Positions 9,730 through 20,030 of a DNA stretch of 64,000 nt are shown here, one piece after another. The notes under the pieces were generated by a model. The model saw only the letters and a program-made list of their open reading frames with translations. It was not told where the DNA came from and searched no databases. Each line of letters begins with the position of its first letter. Position 1 is the first letter of the stretch. The position numbers and the translations under genes are program-made. The stretch is from Aplectana chamaeleonis. Lineage: Eukaryota; Nematoda; Chromadorea; Rhabditida; Cosmocercidae. The stretch is from contig JAPDOI010000374.1 in assembly GCA_029168955.1 (NCBI GenBank), forward strand, positions 434,001-498,000, in the 5' to 3' direction.

Positions 9730-10642
9730 TGTCGTGACGTTTCGTACGACTCTCTTCATAAAGGTCCGCCTCAGCCACGTCCACACTGGTCCCGTCGCGA
9801 AATCTTAAAGGACGCAGTCTTCTAGAACGTCGCGCGCGGCGCCTCCGCGACGTCGCGCAAATCGACTCGGCGTCCCCCCTGCCAGTCTCGTCTCCTGCCT
9901 GCCTCCGCGAGTGGTCGTCTCGTCATCGACTCCGATTGGGCCTTGGCCCCGCGCGCAGTGGCGTCCTGCCTGCGCCCGTCGACAACACCACGAGCCGCCA
10001 GCAGCAACAACAGCCTCGTCGCCAGATGTCATCACCACGGCGCCAGTAATACAGGTAACCCTGGGGCCCTCTGCCTGGCCTCTGCACGGACGTGGACACA
10101 CGTCTCCCCGTGCATGCCCACGGTACGCCCTGGGGGTTGTTGCTCTGGGTCAGACCCACTTTAGCTAAGCGCCTGGGCAAGGTCCGTCCCCTAGTTTAGG
10201 ATGTATATTTGTTATGTTTATTGTTTGACCGCAAGTCGGGAGTTTCGTAAAGTATGCGCATAATGGTGTTCTGTTGTGTACGAAGTATCTTGTTGCGCCA
10301 AGCACAGTGATTATCGATTGGCCGAGTATTGATTGAACCGCACAAGGCGGAATTGCAAGGTGTGTGTTATAAACTGTGGCAGTGTTAACCCCGCATGTGG
10401 GTATGGCGTCACCCCATCATAGTTGTTGGCAGAGGCTGCAGGGCCATCGCACCGCAGGTTACCATATACCCTCCTAGGTTAGGCTTGGTATTCTCAACCG
10501 CGTGGCAGTCTTCGGCGAGCTTGGGAACGTGGGCGTAAGTCCTCTGATAATACCCTAAGCGCGGCCACGGGACCCAGACCCCTTGTCCACCGATGCTACT
10601 AGGCCGTAGCCTAGGGCGAGGGTCCCGCGTCGCGACACACAC
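9730..10642 (+). mobile_element. solo LTR 2 (9730-10637) with CACAC target duplication
   Basis: The insert begins TGTCGTGACGTTTCG and ends CGTCGCGACA, with matching TGTCG/CGACA tips. CACAC lies at 9725-9729 and again at 10638-10642. Excision restores the LINE reading from the histidine of NAHT into TFCSSL. It is 908 bp, unrelated to LTR 1, with a very GC-rich part (9830-10150). Open frames inside it on both strands are composition artefacts. A 5-bp TSD fits a Gypsy- or BEL-type source. Confidence 0.8.
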
Positions 10643-12035
10643 CTTCTGCTCGTCCCTTGGTTCTGATGCTAGAGGAGAAGAAGTCGAAGAATGGGCTGAG
10701 GAGTGCGACCTGGTCATCTTAAACGATGATCAGCCCACTCGTCTCCCTGCCAAAGGCCGATCTTCTAGCCCAGACATAACTCTTATCTCGTCCAACCTTT
10801 CCAACGCTTGCTCATGGTCTACCTCAACAACATTGTCTAGTGATCATGTTCCCGTCTTTGTGCACATCGATCTCTCAAATTCTCTTGCTCCTTATTCTGG
10901 TGTACGTCAACGTTCTTATCTCAATTTAGGCCAAGCAGACTGGTGCCTGTTCAGTGAGGTTGCGCTACGCCTAGCGGCTGATTACCCTTGGAATGGCAAT
11001 GTGCACCAGAAGGAAAATCACTTATCTGATGCAGTTCGCAGGGCCATGAAGGCGGCCATCCCTGTCGGCCGAGTAAAGACGTTCTATCCAAACGTCACAA
11101 GGGAAATTCTTCAGAAAATCAGGACTAGAGATGCCAGAAGAGCAGTTGACCATCTACACCCTGTCGTCACTCAGCTGGATGGTGAGATCAGAAAAGATCT
11201 CGACCAGCACAAGAAAGAACAGTGGGAAAAATTCACAGAACAGTTGAATTTCAAGACGGACAGTGGAGCTACTTGGAAGGTGCTTCGGAAACTATCGGGA
11301 AAGAGCTCGCCAGCCACCATCTCCACTATTGAGTTCGGTAATAACGTTTTCAAATCAGGAAAGGAAGCCGCCTACTCTCTCGGTAAAAGTTTTTTTGTCA
11401 CGAGTACAAGGCGTGGTCCGCAAAATAGAATGACAGTAAGAGAGCTGCGCCGCTTCCCGCTCACGAGCACGGCCGAAGCGTTCACTGTGGCGCAAGTAGA
11501 GAAGATTATAAAGAACATGCGGAACTCCAAAGCTGTCGGTCCGGACGGTATTTGTCCTGCTATACTGAAGAAACTCCCGACTGAGATCCTTCCGCTCATC
11601 GTTGATATGATTAACACTTCGTTTAGCTCTTGCACTATTCCGCAAAACTGGAAGACAGCCAATGTCATCCCGTTGCCCAAGCCTGGCAAACCTCAGTCAT
11701 CAGTGAAGGGATATCGTCCCATTAGCTTGATGTCACCTTTCGCCAAGGTGGCCGAAAAGCTCATTGTCAAGGATCTAGCGGAGCACAACGAGAAGCAGTT
11801 GTTTCAACATGGGTTCAGGAGGCTACATTCCACAACTACGGCGTTGCTAGAAATTACCAGCTATGCTATCGACGGGTTCAACTTTAACAAGCCATTGAGA
11901 ACTGTAGCTGTTGCGTTGGATCTCACCAAGGCATTTGATACGGTTAACCTTGGAGTCCTGTCAAGCAACATACTGGAGTCGTCAATACCATCTTGGCAGA
12001 AGCGCTGGATATCGGCCTTTATTAAAGGTCGGCGA
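10643..12035 (+). pseudogene. LINE-alpha copy 1: end of APE and start of reverse transcriptase
   Basis: The APE domain ends with the catalytic SSDHVPVF motif. A linker of about 150 residues follows, then RT fingers and palm: VIPLPKPGK, YRPISLMSP, GFRRLHSTTTALLE and the motif A aspartate in VALDLTKAFDTV. The frame stays open to about 12035. There, roughly 80 bp covering the AGVPQGGVLSP block (RT motif B) is missing and the frame changes. Confidence 0.85.
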
Positions 12036-13174
12036 GGCCAGCCCTCTACAATCTGTACCTCGAAGATATGCCTGAGCCTCCACAGGACATCAAGGTCGTC
12101 GCGTATGCTGATGACATAACAATCATGTGTCGAGATCGGGACTTACAGGTGGCCGCCAATAAGGTCAACGAGTACCTGATCACACTGAAGAGCTTTTTCG
12201 ACCGCAAGATGCTAAGGATCTCTGCAGCCAAGTCGTCAGTGTCCGTTCTCACGACGGACCCATCCGAGCACAGCGCTCATCCGGATGTCGTGTGGGATGG
12301 AGACCGTTTGCCTGCTGCTCGCTTTCCAAAGCTGCTCGGTCTTGTGCTCGTTCCGTCACTCTAGTTTCATAAGAATACCGAGCAGAAGCAGGCAGTCGTT
12401 AATGCTAAGCTCAACGTTCTCAGGGCTCTGGGCGGCACTTCGTGGGGTAGCAGCAAGGAGACTATACTCACGACGTAAAAGGCAATTCTCCAGCCCGTCC
12501 TGGAGTACGCCGCACCGGTTTGGCAGCATCTCGCCTCAGAATCCTCCTGGACAAAGATGCAACGAGTACAAAATGCTGCTCTCCGTATCGCCACCGGATG
12601 TGCAAGGAGTTCCCCAATCGAGCACCTGCATGCAGAGACCCGTCTATTACCAGTGAAGGAGCACTGTCAGCTCCAGGCCCAGCAATTCCGCATTAACATT
12701 ATAAAGCAACCAAATCAACCGTCGTGGAGAGTGCTAAACCCCGTGAGAGAGAGAGGTATAAGAAAGCAATTCGCCGATGCTCCAAACAAAGTCAATTTGC
12801 AAAGATGGCACGACTCACAGCAAGAACGACTCCGTCTTTTGCGCGAGGAGCACACCAAGTTCGTACGGTGTCATCTTGTGAAGGCGGCCATAAATCCTGT
12901 ACTAGGAGATATACCGCCCCCCGTCTGCACCTCAGAGTCTCAACTCGGAAGAAGGGCGAGATGCACGCTCGCATCATTACGCTGTGGTCACTCTACAATG
13001 CTAATGTCTTATGTCAGCAAGATTGACAGCAGCAAATCTGATGTGTGCCCGGACTGCGGTATCGTCGGCCATGATACCGCACATTTATTCAACTGTCCGG
13101 AGAGACCTACCACGCTAACACCAATGGACCTATGGACGAATCCACTACTGGTCGCCCAGTTCCTCCGCCTATGA
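12036..13174 (+). pseudogene. LINE-alpha copy 1: RT C-terminal part and zinc knuckle
   Basis: After the deletion, the YADD box is present (VVAYADDITIMC). An in-frame TAG replaces a lysine codon near 12361, and a TAA replaces the tyrosine of the ETILTTYKA block near 12476. The remainder reads through the thumb-like region, RARCTLASLRCGHS, and a C-terminal knuckle CPDCGIVGHDTAHLFNC, ending at a TGA. This tail is conserved in all copies, so it probably has a role in RNA or DNA binding (inference). Confidence 0.85.
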
Positions 13175-13215
13175 CAAAACCCTCTATGTGGCTGCAGAGA
13201 AGAAGAAGATTTCAT

Positions 13216-13715
13216 TTTACGTTGGCTTAAATTGGGTGCGGGGATGAGCTGCCCGTCAACGAATTCGGTCAATTCAATCTTGTTTGTACTGTTCCGCCGC
13301 TTATGTCAGTTTGATTTTATTCTATAGAAGGCATAACCACTGCCAGCAGCTTTTTGGCGCAATGCGAAAGTCACGAGATGAACCAAAATTGTGTTGCAAG
13401 TATGTATTTATGTATATTACTAACATTTTGTACACTTTGTGTATGCATCTAGTCGTACAGGCTAGGAAACGGCGAAATTCAAATGGTTCCTACGCGTGCT
13501 GGTGCGGAGGTTAGAGACAGTGAGAGAGCGGGGACAGACGGAGGCCGAGGCAACGCGCGCGCCGCTCGCGCCTAGAACGATGTGAATTACGCCGTTTTAT
13601 AGAGGGTACCTGCCCATTATGCGTGTGTGAATTCATTCATGTTACATAATTTTCGAGCAAGCGCGCATGAATCATGCTGCCCGCTTCGTGCGGGGCCGTG
13701 AGAGCGCCGGGAGAA
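13216..13715. other. no supported gene
   Basis: Unique-looking sequence between LINE-alpha copy 1 and the TIR element. It has a GC-rich patch near 13540-13575. I see no splice-supported exon. Confidence 0.5.
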
Positions 13716-14581
13716 TTAAGGCCTCGGCATAGTGGCAAATATGCGAGCGAGCCAGCAATGATGAAGGGTGGGGAGCGCCACGCAGTTTGACCGCGCATGC
13801 GGCCGCATCGCATAGGCTGCGACGGAAAGGGGCCGCGGAGTGGTTTGCCCGTCGCGTAAATCGCAAACTCGCAGCGACAAGCGCGAGTCGATTGTGATTT
13901 TCAACCGAGTTTGTGAGTTGCTACCGATTTGCAGCTTCTTTGCTAATCTTTGCGCTCAACTTACGATAGTACTCAATCCTACATAGTAGTTAACAATTTT
14001 TGAATGATCCCAACTCTACCAGCACCATCAGTCAAGGTTTTGAGAGCTAATTGTTTGTTTTGCTTGCAGTTTTCCAACTATTCGTCAATTCCTGAGTGTT
14101 TTTCTGAACAAAAACGCTAGTGTTCAGCCGTGAATGATGCAAACACCACCAGTTCTACGTACTAAATCCACTTTTGCTGTCATGAGGTTTGAATGAACAA
14201 ATATGTATGGTTAGGTCCATGGCTTGTTTCCTCAAGAAAAACATTGAAGCTGGCTGCTAATTATCAGATTTGAACCGCCCGCGCCAGCCGCGGTTTGAAA
14301 TTAAATGTTTTTTCTTCAGTAAAGAAGGACTTCACTATACAATGAAGGTTTGTATGACGCCCGGTTACGTCCAGGGAGTAGATAATTACAAAAGTCAACA
14401 GACAAATAGTGGCAACAACAGTTTCGGAATCAAATCTCACCAAAATGACGAAAAGAAAGTCTCTAATTTGCTTCCACGCTCTGATCGAAATCACACTGTC
14501 GCCGGCGACGCCACCGCGGAATTTTCAAGGCCGCGCCCCAAACTGCTCGCTCGCATCTTTGCCACTATGCCGAGGCTTTTA
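13716..14581. mobile_element. TTA-flanked TIR transposon (element B), copy 1, 860 bp
   Basis: TTA flanks the element at 13716-13718 and 14579-14581. The ends are AGGCCTCGGCATAGTGG and the inverse CCACTATGCCGAGGCTT, and similarity continues to about 34 bp ending in GCGAGCGAGC. A second copy (25136-28836) has the same ends, interior and TTA flanks. No transposase is visible. TTA target duplication fits the PIF/Harbinger group, so a non-autonomous member is likely (inference). Confidence 0.8.
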
Positions 14582-14828
14582 GGTTATCTAGGCCCCGTAG
14601 AATACGTCCAGCACACCTAACATCACCGAACGTGACGACTTTTTGGTGTAAAACTGCTTGGGTATCTGTGTTTGCACATTGTATTGATAAGAGCCGTCTA
14701 CTCAATTCAATTCAATTCAATAGCTTTATGTGGCGGCAAAGAAACATACAAAATGTATGTGAGACAGGTTTAAACACGACAGCCTGGACATGCAGGCAAA
14801 GAAAACGCTCGTACGAATAAGAGCACCC

Positions 14829-15333
14829 TTAATTTGAAGCTTTAGCAGAAAGCGCGGCCATCGACAGCATGCCATGACCTGAGGTTGAAATTTGACAGCC
14901 TGCTTTTGAAAATCGGAAAATGCGCGGCCTTAACGATCTCTCAAGGTATTTTGCTCCAAATTGGGATGACTCTGAATGCAAAGGGATGCAGCACGTTGGA
15001 GTTCTACGTTTGGATTTGAGGCAATAATTGGCAAACAAATGAAAATGAGACCCAAGAAGACATCGCCTCTGTTAAAAAATCACCTGCTTTCAAGCTGCGA
15101 CTTATCGGAGTAGGTGACGTGTATATCGACCTCTCGTCGTCAATATCAGGAGTCTGTGGAGCGCTGAAAAAGGAGAACAATTTAAGTGAAATTAACAAAG
15201 CAATTGACTGGTAAACGAAGGTGAAACAAAAAATAAAGAAAAAATACCTGAATGGCGACACGGACGACGACCCGAAACCGAAAGGCGAGCTTGTCCTTGG
15301 TGAATTATCCGACCCATGCAGAGCAGAGAACAT
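14829..15333 (-). CDS. unrecognised minus-strand gene, three 5' exons
   Basis: Exon 1 (15333-15248) starts with ATG and ends AG before GTATTTTT. Exon 2 (15163-15084) follows a TTTTTCAG acceptor, begins C (making AGC) and ends G before GTGATT. Exon 3 (14971 down) follows GCATTCAG and begins AG (making GAG); it is open to a TAA at 14829. All phases agree. The protein starts MFSALHGSDNSPRTSSPFGF and is rich in Ser, Pro and Gly-Phe at first, then DIDDERSIYTSPTPISRSL, giving a disordered, phosphorylation-prone look. I do not recognise the family. Exon 3 may end early at 14879 (a weak CAG/GTCATG donor, phase 1), which would allow splicing to the coiled-coil exon at 4963. In that case both exon sets belong to one gene of about 140 residues. 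Confidence 0.6.
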
Positions 15334-15877
15334 TTCTTCAAACCCAAAGAATACTATTTTACTGACAAGTATGAGAAAGCAGCTGCAGGACGGAATTTTT
15401 GCTCGTGAAATAGAGTGTTTCGCGGTCGCAATTGCACAGGGTGTCCCGTACTCGACGTCATGACTATTATTTTCCCCGCAATGATCCCCACAGGGTTTCA
15501 GTCTTGATAATTTTTATCTCAAAACTCTTGTAATGCTCAGTGAAATACCGAAAACAAACAAGGCTTTCTTGCGTCATGGCCGCTGGCTTGTTGCGTCTCA
15601 CAAAATTTTGCTCGTAAAATTCGATGTATCACGGTCGCAGTTGCACCGTACATTCTCCATTCGACGAAATAGATTTTTTTTCGACCGCATTTCTGCTTCA
15701 ATGTTTATGCTTTCAGTGGTTTTCGTTTGAATCGCATGGTGTCATTGTTGGTTCCGAGCATATATTCTTTATGCCTCCTGACCCGATTTATCGGGTTCTC
15801 CTACGACTCGGTACACTGCGCGAAGGGCTTTATACGGCAACAGGCATTGCAACAAACTACACATGTCGAGATAAAAA
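15334..15877. other. no supported gene (upstream region of the 15-kb gene)
   Basis: This lies just upstream of the ATG at 15333 and would hold its promoter or trans-splice acceptor. I see no clear TATA box or other site. Short open frames overlap on both strands without motif support. Confidence 0.4.
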
Positions 15878-15895
15878 ACGGCTGAATCCGTTTGG

Positions 15896-16577
15896 ACGCA
15901 CCTCTCCGACATTCGGACGGTTCAAATACCGTGGAAAATCCGTTGAACTAATGTCCACACTGGAAATCAGCAGAATTTCCCCGTTAGTTCAACGGAAATT
16001 GCTCGGTAGTTGATGCGGATTTCCACTAAAGTTGAACAGAAGTGCTGATTGGAGGGAAATTCAAATAATTTCTGCATGGATCATTCTACACGTTTTAGCT
16101 AGTTTCTCCTTACGGTTGAACGTTATCTCTATATACCTGAGCTCACCTGGCCCCTAAACAGGTGTGCACTTTCTAGGCTCACCAAAAATCGATCAAAGTG
16201 CAAATGCTCTGCCTCTTGCCTGCTCAGACGATAGAGCACCCGTGTTGGTGTAGGAGCAGGCAAGTGCAGGCACTCGCACCCCCACTCAACTCGAAGGCAG
16301 AGCCCGAGGAGTTAACACTTGACAATGAAGTGAATCGGTCTAAGCCCACCTCGAGACGGCTCGTATGTGCCGCTGGTTTGATTTTGGCGTTCAACATTGT
16401 GTCGGAGCCGTCGTCTGTCGGCACTGCGCACGCGACGCAACACGCAGCGCGGCGATAAGCCTAGCAGTTCAACGAATCGTTCTCATCAGTTCAACTACTC
16501 GACAAAATTGCCTCAGTAGTTCAACTCGAACGTCGTTTTCCCCCAATGTTCAACGCTGCGAATGTCTGAGCTGTCAT
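15896..16577. mobile_element. nested insertion in the left arm
   Basis: The right arm of the host element reads straight from the 20-bp end into TGTCATTGCAG, while the left arm has about 680 bp in between. The insert's own ends are inverse-related: CTCCGACATTCGGACGGTTC against the inverse of a right end that finishes GAATGTCTGAG. It carries several AGTTCAAC/GTTGAAC motifs. It is non-coding and unclassified. Confidence 0.5.
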
Positions 16578-17029
16578 TGCAGTTAGGCGTCGGATAAACT
16601 GTGTGGTGTAGTCACAAACAGTGCGCGCACCGCTACGCGCAAATCCTCCAAAGCATTTCGATAGGTGTTTTACACGTTGTATGAGGGGTAAAAGGGTTTT
16701 ACAGTGCATTTTGAAACGTTAGAGCACGCTTTTCAAGAGTTAACTGTGTTTATGTTAGGCACATCATGTAAACATACATTTTCATCGCTAGAACAGTTGC
16801 TTACAAGTGAACTACTATTAGCCACAACAACAATTTCACATGAGATGAACTTTTCTAGAACCAATTTTGGACGTAGAGTTCGAATATGCCCTCCGCAGCT
16901 GCCTAAAACCACTCTGGAAAAAGTTACGCGCGTTTTTAAAATCCTGGCGGCAAAGTAAGGGTACCCCCATGAAATTTTTAGCGTATTTTGCAAAAAAATT
17001 CGGGTTCGGCTCAAAAGTTGTATGCAGGG

Positions 17030-17965
17030 GTAATCTAGGGTGCTGAACACGAATCTGAAGTCTGCTTGTCGAAATTCTGAAGTTTACTGTAGGTTACATG
17101 CCAATAGGTACCATGCCATTTAGAGGGCAAAACGTACCTTAGAAATTCGAAAATCGACAAATGGACCTTAAATTCGTATTCACCAGCCCGAATAACCCCC
17201 GCATATAAAATCTGAGTCAAATCTGAGACTTTGACTAGACTACCGTATTCCCACCGTAATCTATCACAAGCTGTCAAAAATAGATGAACTGACCTCAGAA
17301 TCGTGCTCAGTGCTAAAAATAAATCCAAGAAAGACAATTTGAGCCATATATATCGTAGCATACAGGAAATCGTCAAAAGCCGCGCTTTACCCTCAATTTT
17401 CCTCCCGATCAGAGGCTATTTCTCGGTCAAAACTCTCAGAGTACTCGGGGTGTTGAATACGAATTCGATGCCCATTTGTTAAAAATTAGAGTTTAAAACG
17501 TAGCTTAGAAATTCGAAAATCGACAAATGGACCTTAAATTCGTATTCACCAGCCCGAATAACCCCCGCATATAAAATTTGAGTCAAATCTGAGACTTTGA
17601 CTAGACTACTGTATTCCCACCGTAATCTATCACAAGCTGTCAAAAATAGATGAACTGACCTCAGAATCGTGCTCAGTGCTAAGAATAAATCCAAGAAAGA
17701 CAATTTGAGCCATATATATCGTAGCATACAGGAAATCGTCAAAAGCCGCGCTTTACCCTCAATTTTCCTCCCGATCAGAGGCTATTTCTCGGTCAAAACT
17801 CTCAGAGTACTCGAGGTGTTGAATACGAATTCGATGCCCATTTGTCAAGTTTCGAATTCCCAAGGTAGGTTTTGCCCCTAAATGGCATGGTACCTATCGT
17901 AACCTACAGTAAACCTCAGAATTTCGATAAACGGACCCCAGACTCGTGTTCGGCACCCTAGAAAC
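17030..17965. repeat. foldback with an internal 366-bp tandem duplication
   Basis: The block starting at about 17129 (TTAGAAATTCGAAAATCGAC) recurs 366 bp later at about 17495 with very few changes. As a result, two near-identical minus-strand open frames end at 17376 and 17742; these are repeat-encoded. The left flank (GAAATTCTGAAGTTTACTGT, then GGTACCATGCCATTTA) is the inverse of 17860-17940, so the duplicated block sits inside an inverted repeat. Confidence 0.75.
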
Positions 17966-18645
17966 TACATACATGTTTTGAGCAAAAACCGAAAAATTCT
18001 CCAAAACACCCTTGAAAATTGGCTGATGACCCAGTAGTAATATCCTAGTCAGTGTTTTTTTTGCGCTCATGATCCCTCTCAACATCCATTAGATTTTTCA
18101 TCTAATCCAATAAAATAAAAATTTCATAGTGCATGGCGTTTATGATACTGCTTGTTAAACTCTTTCGATTTCAGATTTTTTTTCGAATATTCGACTTTTT
18201 GAATAATTCGGATATCGGCTTCCTCCGGATATTCGGTTCTCCGAATAATTCGGAAGATGGCCTTTTTCGAATGCTCGAACGATTCGAAGTCGACTTTTTC
18301 AGTCGAATGATTTTTTGAATCACTCGATTCGGTCAAAGTTATAGTGGTTTTCACCGATTTTGCTGCCCAGGCCAATATTCTTTTGATGTTACGTATTTGA
18401 TGTTACATTCCGCTCAGCTTAATGACCGTGTGACATAAAAATCTTTTTGTGATAAAAAGGGTTATAGTAAAATGGCGAATACCTTTGAATACCCTTCACA
18501 ACCATTTTACCCCTCACATAACGTGCAAAACCCCTATCAAGATGCTTTGAAGGATTTGCGCGTAACGGTGTGCGAAGTATGCGTGACTACACCACACAAT
18601 TTAGCCGACGCCTAACTGCAATGACAGGTGCGTCCAAACGGATTC

Positions 18646-19568
18646 GGCCCGATCCGAACGTAACGGATTAAACACAAAAGCAAAAACACCGGATCAAAAC
18701 ATCAAGCTCTCTTACTTCCAGAATCATTCAAAAATGCCGAAGCCACGCATCGAATATAAAACTGTTAGAACACTATAAACATAACAACACATCCATATTA
18801 GAGATCACTAAAACCTGAGCAACGAAAGTTACCCATAACTGGAAAAACCGTATGCGATCACCGTAACGAGCAATATTTAGCCGTAGAGCACAGAATCTCA
18901 TATCCATAGATACAGGAAAGATCCCAAACTTCACCAATCTCAAATCGAGAAGGCTAGCAATACCCATATGCGCAAATGCACCGAACCAAACCGCAGAGAG
19001 TTCAGATAGCCCAGATAAGCCGGAACTAATAAAAAACAAAACTTCACAAACATCAAAAATTACGTGGAAAGCCGCACAATCATAAGGCTAGGGGAGACAA
19101 TATTCCAACTGCACAGATCCAAAGACAGCCTAATCCAGCCAATACAAGCACAAGAGCACAGCAAACAGCGTCTTGAAGGAAAGGAACAACCAACTAAGCA
19201 CAAAAACGGAACAGCTCAATGGGGAATAACTGCTGGGCCGCCTTGCGTGACCTTTGAACGAGCGATATACGCTCTCATCGACTGGGGATTCGACCATCTT
19301 CCTCTCCGCTGTACCATCACCATCGATGTTCCCTGCTCCAGAGCACGTGTAGTATATGTATATATATATATATGTATATGTTTATTACACTCACATAAGG
19401 CGAATGCGTGATAAGAATAAGAAGAGATGCACAGAAAAACTAACAAGACCGGAAGAAAGAAAAAAAACAGACAGCAAAACTTGAGCAAAAATACTCCTAT
19501 TCTCCATACACCCTACCAATCAAACAAACGAAGATCTATCTCTAGAAAAGAAGAAACAATCGAAAATG
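18646..19568. other. no supported gene; TA-rich microsatellite
   Basis: There is a short (TA)n tract at about 19351-19380. Open frames on both strands (18773-19039, 19064-19488) show no motif or splice support. Confidence 0.5.
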
Positions 19569-19569
19569 C

Positions 19570-20030
19570 TATGCTTCGTAGCTAAGAACTATTTGGGATA
19601 CCCGTCGCCTAAACTGGCCCAAGGAAGCAGCGCCGGTGACTCTTCTAGCGATTTTCAGGTATGCGCTACCCGCCTTGTGTGGAAAAGACCTAACCCTAAC
19701 ACTGGTAATTGGCCGACCGAGAAATATTTTCATTATTTCACCTCTAGTTCTCGATGTGACTAGTTTGAAATAGGGTGCAAGCCTGAAAATACTGCTGTTT
19801 TCCAGAAGTTTGCGGACCATGCAAAGGTCAAACACTCTGCGCCGAGAATCCAACGTTGGCAACCCAAAATATTTGTTCCTTAAGTGGGCCCTGGGTATCT
19901 TGGAATTCAGGAAACCACCGATGCGAATCAACAGTTTGCGAGTGAAACTATTCTGGACCTTTTCGAGCGCGTCAATCTCCTTTTTCTTGTGCGGAACGAA
20001 TACGTGCGGAGTTCTTGTGCGGAGCGAATA
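19570..20030 (-). pseudogene. 3' fragment of a CR1-like LINE (RT C-terminal region)
   Basis: The minus frame reads FVPHKKKEIDALEKVQNSFTRKL and then a GLPTLDSRRRVFDLCMV-type segment. This matches the conserved LERVQ-NNFTRKL...RR-NDLLMMYKIL tail of the CR1-like LINE at 51.6-63.5 kb. The catalytic core is absent, so it is a 5'-truncated insertion. It cuts the tyrosine recombinase gene right after its HAFRRGG motif. Confidence 0.75.

Larger units (their letters stand above)
8542..13205 (+). mobile_element. LINE-alpha copy 1, full length, interrupted by two solo LTRs
   Basis: The element starts GCTGCCGAGATGTCGTACG, like every full-length copy, and ends GGCTGCAGAGAAGAAG. A 10-bp TSD, AAGATTTCAT, flanks it. 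It encodes, in order, a 2A-like motif, PHD finger, APE endonuclease, reverse transcriptase and C-terminal zinc knuckle. Solo LTRs sit at 9270-9645 and 9730-10637. Without them the body is about 3.37 kb. It is dead: besides the LTRs it has an internal deletion near 12036 and two in-frame stops (near 12361 and 12476). It resembles copies 2 and 5 more than copies 3, 6 and 7 in the linker and RT regions. Confidence 0.9.
15878..18645. mobile_element. large inverted-repeat element
   Basis: A perfect 20-bp inverted pair, GAATCCGTTTGGACGCACCT at 15878-15897 and its inverse at 18626-18645, marks the ends. Inside them, 16576-16710 pairs with about 18490-18625 (shared TCATTGCAGTTAGGCGTCGG with one or two changes, then GTGTGGTGTAGTCAC). 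The left arm is split by another insertion (15896-16577). No transposase is recognisable. The ends define a foldback-type or TIR element of unknown superfamily. Confidence 0.6.

Noticed and set aside
9805..10180. Several GC-rich open frames on both strands
   Set aside because: They are inside solo LTR 2, overlap each other and have no motif. High GC lowers stop frequency.
17035..17742. Two near-identical minus-strand frames that might be a duplicated gene
   Set aside because: They arise from the 366-bp tandem repeat. They have no start context or domain, and they lie in an inverted-repeat element.
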